A DNA stretch of 64,000 nt. Source: a virus. Location of the stretch: IMG/VR virus record IMGVR_UViG_3300042691_032331, positions 31,133 to 95,132 of that record. One strand, written 5' to 3'. A program made the translations under genes and the position numbers. Below, piece by piece: positions 56,827 to 64,000 of this stretch; position 1 is the first letter of the stretch; each line of letters starts with the position of its first letter. The notes beneath the pieces are model-generated. The model saw only the letters and a program-made list of their open reading frames with translations. It was not told the DNA's origin and ran no database searches.

Positions 56827-58253
56827 AATTCTACTTGTAAATCGTCGCTGTTTTTATTTTTAACTTCACGTGAATATCCTTGTCCAAGCACTTGAATATT
56901 ACCGTCTATCCATTCTGCTAAATTTGCAGCTACACTACCCCTAATATTATCACTTATATATTGACTTAATAAACTAGGTATACTACGGAATGTTTCGAGT
57001 ATAATATCATCTTCATCATTTACTTGTTGTTCCCAATTTTCTACTTCTTGTTGTTTTATTGAAGCACTATTAAATGACCGTATTAGTTTCATATTTTCTT
57101 TATACCAATAACGTACTTCATCACGATAATTAATATATTGTATTTGATCCGGTAATTCATCCCATTTTATAACACCATCGTCATCTAATAATCCATTATC
57201 AGCAGCATACTTAAAAACCTCGTCATTATAAAAATCATCATTACTTTCTAATGTGTTAAGAGCATCATTAACGGCGTTTTCAGCAAATTCTTGAATTTTA
57301 GTTACTATCTCTGTAATTCTTCCATCATCTTCATCTGCCATAATTATCCAATTATTAATAAACTCATACCTTTCGGCAAACAAATCAAACAAGTTGAATC
57401 TTTCTTTTAATATCCAATCCGGTCTTACTGGTTCATCTTGTTCATTCATAAATGATTCTGAACCAAAATGTAATTGATACTTTTCTCCTGTGTATTCAGA
57501 GTTTGTCGGTAATAATATATACAATGGACCACGTTTATTATATGTGTTAAAATAATTAGTACCTCTAGTTGCGGCAGTACACCATTGTGTTCCTTGTCCA
57601 TAATAACAAGCAGCTTCTTGATCTTCAGGAATTACTATTCTTACTTGATCATCTTTATAAAATTCTTTAACTTTACCTTTTTGTATTTCTTGTTTTTGTT
57701 TCCCTAATAATGCATCTAAATCATATTGTGTACTCATAACAGTTTCAAAATCTCTGTAGGTTTTGAAACGGTTTATATCAGCATGTTCAGGTTTAATCAT
57801 TCTACGAATCTTACCTTGATAGTGACTGTTTAACATGTCCCAACGATTCAAATCTTCAAATTTTATTTTACCGGTTGCAAATTGTTTTACTAGCCAGTTA
57901 CTATATTCTTTCTTTGGGGTAGGGTCTTTACTAGCAATCATATCAACAATTCTTTTTAATATCTGAGGCTTGTGTGTTTCAATATATTGAGTCCCTGTAA
58001 TTGTTTGCGGTAATCTTGCACCGGTTATAGGATCTACTGATAGTGTATAGGAACTACCAGAAAATCCATTATTGCCAGAAAACCCTATCAGATACATTCT
58101 CTTTATTTGATACAAGTCCGAAAAGTCATTAAAATCTTCGTTAGTTGGACCAGCAGCACTATTAAAAAATACATCCAACAACTTATCACCGTACTGTTTT
58201 GCAAGGCCGTTTGGATTATATCCTGCTTCAGTTAAAAATTGAAATGCTCTCAT
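56823..58253 (-). CDS. Capsid-targeted conserved phage protein (WCTA family)
   Basis: 476 residues, start MRAFQFLTEAGYN (CTS motif). Core CYYGQGTQWCTAATRGTNYF ... YNKRGPLYILLPTN ... EKYQLHFGSESFMNEQDEPV is a family seen in many large marine phages, function unknown. C-terminal half is acidic. Its CTS suggests packaging in the head. Confidence 0.7.
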   Translation of the reverse strand: MRAFQFLTEAGYNPNGLAKQYGDKLLDVFFNSAAGPTNEDFNDFSDLYQIKRMYLIGFSGNNGFSGSSYTLSVDPITGARLPQTITGTQYIETHKPQILKRIVDMIASKDPTPKKEYSNWLVKQFATGKIKFEDLNRWDMLNSHYQGKIRRMIKPEHADINRFKTYRDFETVMSTQYDLDALLGKQKQEIQKGKVKEFYKDDQVRIVIPEDQEAACYYGQGTQWCTAATRGTNYFNTYNKRGPLYILLPTNSEYTGEKYQLHFGSESFMNEQDEPVRPDWILKERFNLFDLFAERYEFINNWIIMADEDDGRITEIVTKIQEFAENAVNDALNTLESNDDFYNDEVFKYAADNGLLDDDGVIKWDELPDQIQYINYRDEVRYWYKENMKLIRSFNSASIKQQEVENWEQQVNDEDDIILETFRSIPSLLSQYISDNIRGSVAANLAEWIDGNIQVLGQGYSREVKNKNSDDLQVEL

Positions 58254-58807
58254 TTTTCTCTCTGTATCATTGCTTTGGGATCAAGTTCAGCTCCCATCTG
58301 CATATCTCTAGTATCTGGCACACCTACACCACCTGAACCGCCACCGGCTCGAACTCCTGCTGCTTTTGTATCAATTGGTGCTTTAGCCACATCAGATGAC
58401 GAAGCAAAAACTACAGGTACTTTTGCTGTTTTCCATAACGGATTATCTCTATCCAGTCTTTTTTGTAATAAGCCTAAGGCTGAAATTCTATGAGCCCCGT
58501 CATTTAGTTTTCCATCTATAGCTACAATAGGTGGTAAATTTTTTAATGATTCGGGATTGTTCTTTAAAAATTTTGCATATTCCACCGCTTTAGGAGTTAC
58601 ATCCCAACTAAAATCTTTTTTATCGTAATCCCTAATCACATCTTTGTGATATGGTATTCCTTGTATGCTTTTATGAATTTGTTTTAAAGTTAAATTTTGT
58701 TGATTAACATTAGTATCGGGATTTAATTGTGCAGCTTTACCAGAACTTGGTCCTGGCTGTGGCACAGATATATCGTCTGCTTCTCTTATAAACTCGTATG
58801 CTCTCAT
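58250..58807 (-). CDS. Capsid-targeted ParB-like protein
   Basis: 185 residues, start MRAYEFIREADD (CTS, cut after IRE). A low-complexity linker, then LPPIVAIDGKLNDGAHRISA, a ParB/Srx-type motif (phosphate-binding DGAHR). Such domains act as nucleases or CTPases. C-terminal part is Gly-rich. Confidence 0.65.
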   Translation of the reverse strand: MRAYEFIREADDISVPQPGPSSGKAAQLNPDTNVNQQNLTLKQIHKSIQGIPYHKDVIRDYDKKDFSWDVTPKAVEYAKFLKNNPESLKNLPPIVAIDGKLNDGAHRISALGLLQKRLDRDNPLWKTAKVPVVFASSSDVAKAPIDTKAAGVRAGGGSGGVGVPDTRDMQMGAELDPKAMIQREK

Positions 58808-59430
58808 TATACTTCCACTTCATCATCTGTTGCGTTGACTGCTGCTAAAGGCTCTATAGGTTTCATAGGTTTAATTATTTTTGATTGCGCTGGAGTCATG
58901 CTTGCATCAGTAGGTTCATTTTTACTAACAATAGTTTGTCCTACATTTTTAAATGCATCTTTAAAACTAGGTTGTGTTGGCACAGGCGCAACTGTTTTAG
59001 GTTTCTGCACAACTTTATCTATGTTGGGATCATATCCTGAAACATAATTTTGTGTTTGTTTAAAAGGAGGTACACCTTTATATTTGTCAACATTAGCCGG
59101 ACCTGCATTGTAAGCTGCTAATGCTAATACAGGATCTTTGTACTTCTGATATAATTGACTTAGATATTTTGTTCCACCTTCAATATTTTGATATGGATCA
59201 AATCTATCTGTTACTCCTAATCCCTTTGCTGTTGCTGGCATTAACTGCATGATACCACCTGCACCTTTTTTACTAACAGCCTTTGCTCTTTGATTTGGGT
59301 CTTGAATATGTCCTGTTTCTTTGTGCATGGCGTGTTGTACAAGACTAAATGGCACTCCATACTTCTCGCTCATTTGCTTTGCGTAAGCATTAAGTTCATT
59401 GTTTTCAAAAATAAATTCTTTTGCTCTCAT
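58807..59430 (-). CDS. Capsid-targeted lytic transglycosylase (SLT)
   Basis: 207 residues, start MRAKEFIFENN (CTS, IFE). SLT signature: QHAMHKETGH (catalytic Glu38), GAGGIMQLMPATAKGLGV and LALAAYNAGPANVDK. A head-borne peptidoglycan hydrolase could help the DNA pass the cell wall. The C-terminal 60 residues are linker-like. Confidence 0.85.
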   Translation of the reverse strand: MRAKEFIFENNELNAYAKQMSEKYGVPFSLVQHAMHKETGHIQDPNQRAKAVSKKGAGGIMQLMPATAKGLGVTDRFDPYQNIEGGTKYLSQLYQKYKDPVLALAAYNAGPANVDKYKGVPPFKQTQNYVSGYDPNIDKVVQKPKTVAPVPTQPSFKDAFKNVGQTIVSKNEPTDASMTPAQSKIIKPMKPIEPLAAVNATDDEVEV

Positions 59431-59792
59431 AATAAATTATAATCTTCTTCAATTTTGGTCAAACAATATACTGCACCGCTCATCGTAGCACTAACTCTAT
59501 AGATAAAGTTATCATCAAAATAGGGTTGACCTTCTTCTATACTACCTTGTTTAACTAACACTACACCTTCATGATCTAATGCAAATAAAATTGCATCTAA
59601 CGTATTTTCATCTCTAGTTCTTATACACGCAAAGGCATTCTTTTGATCTGGTAATTTTCTAGTTTTAAATTTAAACTTTTTAAGTTCAGTAGTGATTATT
59701 TGCATGAATTCTTTAAAGTTTCCTTTTGGAGGTTCATAGTCATCACCATGTGATTTATCTACAAACTCTTTTAAAAAATCTGTTGCTCTCAT
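59427..59792 (-). CDS. Capsid-targeted hypothetical protein, 121 aa
   Basis: Start MRATDFLKEFVDKSHGDD (CTS, LKE). TELKKFKFKTRKLPDQKNAF ... DALDHEGVVLVKQGSIEEG suggests a compact alpha/beta protein. No family recognised. Confidence 0.6.
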   Translation of the reverse strand: MRATDFLKEFVDKSHGDDYEPPKGNFKEFMQIITTELKKFKFKTRKLPDQKNAFACIRTRDENTLDAILFALDHEGVVLVKQGSIEEGQPYFDDNFIYRVSATMSGAVYCLTKIEEDYNLL

Positions 59793-59793
59793 C

Positions 59794-61476
59794 TTAGAAT
59801 CCTGCGTCTACTATTCTGTAATGTTTTGGGCCAACTAATTCAAATTCATACTTATCATCATCGTCGGCTATGAAAGGACGCATTGCATGTCTAGCTCTCA
59901 TGCCAGTACCTTTGCCGTATCTTATAGTTAAAGAACCGTTAGGAGTGAATCCATTTATATCAAAATTTGCTTTAACCACTTGTCCTATAGCACCAATAAC
60001 TTTACTGTCAACACGATAACCTTGTTTCAATAATCTATCAGCAGTAGAAACAATTTTACTTATTTCTCCGTCATCATCACCTCGTTTGCGGTCGTCTAAG
60101 AATTCAGACAGTTGTTGTCCACTAATTACTTGTGCAATTTTTAATGCATTCTTAGATGACTTTAGTTCACCGCTAGGGCCTTTCTTACCGTGTCCTATAC
60201 CTTGATTATCATAGTCTAATAGTATTACATTAACACTAGCATATTCACCACGTTGCGGATGTACAAAACTATACAATATTGCACCACGATGAGATTTGTC
60301 TTTAGGTACAAACTTAACACTTACTTGATTAGGCTTTGACCTGTTTATTCTTGTATAACCGCGGCCTAAATATTGTTCAATAATATCGGCAAATTCAGAC
60401 AAGTACATAGCATCACTATCATCACCGTCGTCTCCTGAAGTATCTAAGAATTCATTTATATCTTTTTTAGCAAAGCGTGAATTGTAGAAATTACCTTCTA
60501 TGTACCAATCACAATCATCTTCGTTGACTCGTACATCGTGTACTAAAACATAATATCCTTGATCATCTAACCATTCTTGTGCAGTTTGTATCATTGCTTC
60601 TGGTGAAACATCTCCGGCTACATCCATATCTTCATACCAGCCCTCACCAACAATGTCTATCATTTCATCATCTGAATACCAACGACCTGTTCCATTACCC
60701 GGTCCAGGCACAAATTCGTTTAAGTTATCTGGCTTTCTAAATGTATGTTTTGGTTGATCTGCTAACTCTTGTGGATCATAATACCAAACTGTGTTATCAT
60801 TTAAATCTTTAATAAACCAAATAACTAATTTTGTTTCAGGATCAGCATTCCATATGTATTCTAATTCTTCTTTAGCATCGTCTATGCTAGAAAAAGTACC
60901 AACCAAATGGTGTTTAATTCCATCGCTGATATACAATTTAAATTGTGCGAAGCCCTCTGGTGCAAATTCATCGATATAAACCCTAGTTTTTGCAGGATCG
61001 TAATTTTTTAGTCGTAACACAATCGTTTCTTCTCTTACACCATTTACTGATGCATTATCAATTTCTTGACCAATCTCACGATCTTTGTACCAATCAGGAT
61101 AGATTTCATAATTGGTTAATGCTTGTGTCATTCTTAAATATAAGTTGCGTTTTTTGCGACTCTCAGTTTCAAATACAATGATGGGTGGTCTAAATTTTTT
61201 GAGATAATCTTTACACGCAGTTGCTACAGTTGAAAATATTTTGATAGCATCACCTTTACCGGTGTCATGAAATTCATCGTCAATATAAAAATGAACTACG
61301 ACAAACAACAAGTGTGTACCACCTTGATCACTATCAAGCATACTATCAAATACTATTCTACCTTTTCTATCATCTATTGTAGTGAAATTATATTCTCTAT
61401 CAGCAGCACCAATTGCCCTTAATTCTAATTGATAAGGTTGTGTCCAAAGTTCTGTTAAAAATTCTTGTGCCCTCAT
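59794..61476 (-). CDS. Large capsid-targeted multidomain protein, 560 aa
   Basis: Start MRAQEFLTELWTQ (CTS, LTE). The N-terminal ~115 residues (FSTVATACKDYLKKFRPPII, VFETESRKKRNLYLRM) share a domain with the kinase-fold protein at 55142. Two or three further beta-alpha regions follow, with DDDGEISKIVSTADRLLKQG late. No enzyme motif found. Probably an injected virion protein. Confidence 0.6.
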   Translation of the reverse strand: MRAQEFLTELWTQPYQLELRAIGAADREYNFTTIDDRKGRIVFDSMLDSDQGGTHLLFVVVHFYIDDEFHDTGKGDAIKIFSTVATACKDYLKKFRPPIIVFETESRKKRNLYLRMTQALTNYEIYPDWYKDREIGQEIDNASVNGVREETIVLRLKNYDPAKTRVYIDEFAPEGFAQFKLYISDGIKHHLVGTFSSIDDAKEELEYIWNADPETKLVIWFIKDLNDNTVWYYDPQELADQPKHTFRKPDNLNEFVPGPGNGTGRWYSDDEMIDIVGEGWYEDMDVAGDVSPEAMIQTAQEWLDDQGYYVLVHDVRVNEDDCDWYIEGNFYNSRFAKKDINEFLDTSGDDGDDSDAMYLSEFADIIEQYLGRGYTRINRSKPNQVSVKFVPKDKSHRGAILYSFVHPQRGEYASVNVILLDYDNQGIGHGKKGPSGELKSSKNALKIAQVISGQQLSEFLDDRKRGDDDGEISKIVSTADRLLKQGYRVDSKVIGAIGQVVKANFDINGFTPNGSLTIRYGKGTGMRARHAMRPFIADDDDKYEFELVGPKHYRIVDAGF

Positions 61477-62273
61477 TGTACTTTTCTCGCAAATAATCCA
61501 GTTTTATAATCATTATAATTTTCGTTTGGATTATAAAGTTTACTAAGTCTATTTTTAATATAAGCTTCTAGTCTGCTTTCACCTGCTACGATATCAAATG
61601 CCCAATATTCATAACTTTTATTTTTACCTATAAATTGACCACCTAAAGCCATTATATCGTCATAGAATTTACTTACCATTTGTTTATTATAATGTGTTTT
61701 ATAATTTGTCAATGATCTGTGTATCACTACATAACCTTTTACTTCTACACCAGGGATAGTATTTAAATTTAACCAATTACGCTGTCCGCCCGGTGTTTGC
61801 TGTGATCCTGAAATAATTGTTACTCCAGAATTTAATATTGTAGAATACATTGCTTTTGCTAATCCAATTCCTCTGTATTTTTCATGCACTGTTACAGTTG
61901 TAACCATATATGAACTTTTAACAGGAAAATTTGCAATTATTAAATTTATTTTAGCAACTTGCAATCCCTTCTTCTTTTGTATTAGATAATTGTCATATTT
62001 CCTCATACCAATTGAGTACAGGTATGGAAAATCTTTCTTAATACTTTTAGGAGGTTTTGGCTCAGGTTCTATAGATGCATTCGTGTCAAACACTCTTAAT
62101 GTAATGCTTTGCTTTGATTGAACTAAATTATATTGATACCCTACATATCCCGGCAATGGATAAAATTTTCCTTTAATATCCTTAAGGGGACTTAGATGCA
62201 ATTCTGTCTCGCCACCTGTATAACCAGATTGGGGAATATTTTGAATTTCGGATATAAACTCAGTTGCTCTCAT
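61473..62273 (-). CDS. Capsid-targeted GNAT acetyltransferase-like protein
   Basis: 266 residues, start MRATEFISEIQNI (CTS, ISE). MVTTVTVHEKYRGIGLAKAM contains the acetyl-CoA-binding (R/Q)xxGx(G/A) loop of GNAT proteins. Substrate unknown; an injected acetyltransferase could modify host proteins or neutralise a host defence. Confidence 0.75.
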   Translation of the reverse strand: MRATEFISEIQNIPQSGYTGGETELHLSPLKDIKGKFYPLPGYVGYQYNLVQSKQSITLRVFDTNASIEPEPKPPKSIKKDFPYLYSIGMRKYDNYLIQKKKGLQVAKINLIIANFPVKSSYMVTTVTVHEKYRGIGLAKAMYSTILNSGVTIISGSQQTPGGQRNWLNLNTIPGVEVKGYVVIHRSLTNYKTHYNKQMVSKFYDDIMALGGQFIGKNKSYEYWAFDIVAGESRLEAYIKNRLSKLYNPNENYNDYKTGLFARKVQ

Positions 62274-63214
62274 TGGAATATTTCAGGATGCTTTTTGCCG
62301 TAAATTTTAATATACTTACCAGCTAACATATCTGCCATTGCTTCTATTGGACTACCTGGATAACTATCACCATGTTTAATCATATTCAATTGTTGTTGCT
62401 TTGAATGTACTAGCTCATGGAATATAGTTCTAAAAATGTCTATTAGATTTCTATTACCAACATATATCCAAATCTTTTCTTCTTTGCCATCATGTGTATG
62501 TACACCAGTGTGATGACCCTTTTGTGCTTTATCTGTATCAGTGCTTATTTCAATTTTAGGATATGGTTTTTCTAAGTTAACTATTTTTATTGACCAATCA
62601 ATAAAGTCACGAATCTTTTGCATATCTTCATCTGATTCTACACCCTCGTTTACATTTTCATAAAGACTATTGATTTCATTTTGTTTAATATAATATTTCT
62701 TGCCTGTTTTTTCATGTATAACAATTAAATCATATGGAGAAGGTACTTCCCACTCAATATTATATCCTTTTTTGTGAAGCTCCCATAGTATATCATTTTG
62801 TCCTTCTTCATCCTGTACATATAATTCATATATGGCTTCTTGTATGTCCAGTGGTAAATTATTAAATGACAATCTCAATGGTGTGATATTACCTGTAGGT
62901 TCAGTTACAGTTCTTTGATTTTTAGGTGGTAGATTTACTACTTTTGTTTGACGCTTACGATTTAGACTTTTGCGAACTGGGAATTTAACTACGTCACCTT
63001 CACCGATCTTTTCTTTGTATTTTTTAATCCAATGATCAGGTGTTTCCCCATACTTGCTTACAAACAAATCATGTAGTTTTTTACCTGTAATTTTGTAGCG
63101 GCGACTGATCCTGCGCATAAGCTTGTCAATTGTGTCATAGTCTGTTTTTTTCAGACTAGGCAGCTTTTTCTTTAAATCGTCTGCTGCGCTCTCGTAAAAA
63201 TCATTCGCTCTCAT
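62270..63214 (-). CDS. Capsid-targeted zinc metalloprotein (HExxH)
   Basis: 314 residues. Start MRANDFYESAADD (CTS-like; FYE instead of (I/L)xE). Central linker, then FRTIFHELVHSKQQQL (HExxH, His266/His270) and SPIEAMADMLAGKY (Glu291), gluzincin-like. Possible injected protease. First gene of the CTS block in transcription order; a late-like box precedes it. Confidence 0.7.
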   Translation of the reverse strand: MRANDFYESAADDLKKKLPSLKKTDYDTIDKLMRRISRRYKITGKKLHDLFVSKYGETPDHWIKKYKEKIGEGDVVKFPVRKSLNRKRQTKVVNLPPKNQRTVTEPTGNITPLRLSFNNLPLDIQEAIYELYVQDEEGQNDILWELHKKGYNIEWEVPSPYDLIVIHEKTGKKYYIKQNEINSLYENVNEGVESDEDMQKIRDFIDWSIKIVNLEKPYPKIEISTDTDKAQKGHHTGVHTHDGKEEKIWIYVGNRNLIDIFRTIFHELVHSKQQQLNMIKHGDSYPGSPIEAMADMLAGKYIKIYGKKHPEIFQ

Positions 63215-63234
63215 TAGAAAATCCCATAATATAG

Positions 63235-63242
63235 TATTTATG
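63235..63242 (-). promoter_or_regulatory. Late-promoter-like box CATAAATA for the CTS block
   Basis: CATAAATA, 20 bases upstream of the ATG at 63214 in the 46-bp gap to the desaturase gene. Consistent with late expression of head proteins. Confidence 0.5.
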
Positions 63243-63260
63243 CGATTTTATGGATGTTGG

Positions 63261-63965
63261 TTAAGTTCGTAGTTTTGCTAATCTACAAAATCTTAGAATG
63301 TTTAGATAAGTCCAGCCTATGTCGAATTCAAACCATCGACTGGAAAGTTTAGGACTTGCTGGATTTAAGTGATGATTATTGTGTAGTTCTTCCCCGCCTA
63401 TAATTAAACCAATTGGAATAATGTTTCTGCTTTGATCTTTAGTAGTACCGTTCCTATAGCCCCACCAATGTCCTATGCCATTGATGACACCTGCTGCCCA
63501 AAAGGGTATCCATAACATCTGCACTCCCCATATGACTAGTCCAATCCAACCAAAAATGATTAAGTTTAACACAAGCAATATTCCTATACCAAGTCTTGAG
63601 TGAGGAGTATATAACTTTCTTTCTATATAATCATTTGGAGTCCCAACACCATATGTATTGACCATATCATTGTCCTTACTAGCGTTGTTGTATAGTAACG
63701 CTCCCTGTAACAATACACGCCATAAGCCATATTGTACAGGACTATGTGGATCTCCTGCTTCTTCACAAAATCTATGATGTTTACGATGCACTGCTACCCA
63801 TTGTTTAGTGACCATGCCTGTAGTAAGCCATAACCAAAAACGCATGAAATGACTGACTATAAAATTAAATTCAATAGATTTATGTGCTTGACTGCGATGT
63901 AGATATAAAGTAACACATACAATGGTTATATGTGTACAGATAAGGGTGTATAAAATTTCAAACAT
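63261..63965 (-). CDS. Fatty-acid desaturase (delta-9 type)
   Basis: 234 residues. Three histidine boxes are intact: HRSQAH, HRKHHRF and HNNHHLNP, with GIGHWWGYRNG between them and membrane helices around (LGIGILLVLNLIIFGWIGLV). It introduces a double bond into acyl chains; in a phage it could adjust host membrane fluidity. The 35 bases before it are at the window edge and may hold the end of another gene. Confidence 0.93.
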   Translation of the reverse strand: MFEILYTLICTHITIVCVTLYLHRSQAHKSIEFNFIVSHFMRFWLWLTTGMVTKQWVAVHRKHHRFCEEAGDPHSPVQYGLWRVLLQGALLYNNASKDNDMVNTYGVGTPNDYIERKLYTPHSRLGIGILLVLNLIIFGWIGLVIWGVQMLWIPFWAAGVINGIGHWWGYRNGTTKDQSRNIIPIGLIIGGEELHNNHHLNPASPKLSSRWFEFDIGWTYLNILRFCRLAKLRT

Positions 63966-64000
63966 AATTTAGCTCACTTTAACTCTTTGGGCACGACTCC

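Noticed and set aside
1-64000. tRNA genes, CRISPR arrays, integrase, insertion sequences
   Set aside because: None recognised on either strand by eye; intergenic gaps are short, the longest being about 140 bases (55005-55141).

Overview
The window is part of a large, AT-rich, T4-like (myovirus-type) phage genome, most probably marine. Evidence is a family-B DNA polymerase like T4 gp43, a gp45-like sliding clamp, a T4-type RNase H/5'-exonuclease, an ATP-dependent DNA ligase, a DsbA-like DNA-binding protein, a glycine-rich tail-fibre adhesin, and many small conserved proteins I recognise from cyanophages and uncultured marine T4-like phages. Genes are packed on the minus strand with ATGA, TAATG or GTGA overlaps; only a few run on the plus strand (1-1497, 9988-11124, 11680-13032). 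I found no tRNA gene, integrase, transposon or CRISPR array. The host cannot be named from the sequence.

Layout. 1-1.5 kb: end of a tail-fibre/adhesin gene and a secreted protein. 1.5-9.3 kb: small minus-strand genes (dCMP deaminase, cupin, HTH protein, metallophosphoesterase, a tandem family with a C-terminal FALRW motif, a SWIM zinc finger). 9.3-17.3 kb: a protein-quality-control island (ClpP, ClpS, Hsp20, DnaK, bS21, ClpX) interrupted by plus-strand genes for a capsid-targeted putative nuclease and a catalytically stripped metallophosphoesterase. 17.3-22.2 kb: an envelope operon (secreted FlgT_N/LPP20-like protein, lipoprotein, large coiled-coil membrane protein). 22.3-31.5 kb: ligase and a dense early-type array of small genes, including FAELI paralogues and an entericidin-like lipoprotein. 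31.5-36.8 kb: RNase H, an SF2 helicase with an HNH-like tail, and UvdE. 36.8-50.6 kb: sugar/surface genes (epimerase, glycosyltransferases, cytidylyltransferase, mini-DegT) mixed with a 7-deazaguanine DNA-modification pathway (FolE, QueD, QueE, DpdA), a Rieske oxygenase and a 2OG-type oxygenase. 50.6-55 kb: clamp, DNA polymerase, DsbA-like protein. 55-63.2 kb: a block of otherwise unrelated proteins that nearly all start MRAx(D/E/Q)F(L/I)xE. 63.3-64 kb: a fatty-acid desaturase.

Most notable system. The MRAxEFLxE N-terminus matches the T4 capsid-targeting sequence (MKTYQEFIAE, cut after (I/L)xE by the prohead protease). I infer that the 55-63 kb genes, and the gene at 9988, encode proteins packed in the head and ejected into the host: a kinase-fold protein, a ParB-like protein, a lytic transglycosylase, a GNAT acetyltransferase, a HExxH metalloprotein, a possible nuclease and several unknowns.

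Regulation. More than ten minus-strand promoters have -35 TTGACA-like and -10 TATAAT-like boxes exactly 17 bp apart, often with the same upstream spacer half; four share a GGTATAGT block in the initial transcript and two put the start codon at about +1 (possible leaderless mRNAs). T4-late-like TATAAATA boxes precede several other genes. Three leaders (dnaK, hsp20, and the queD operon) share a hairpin followed by TCTTGCTTA just before the ribosome-binding site.
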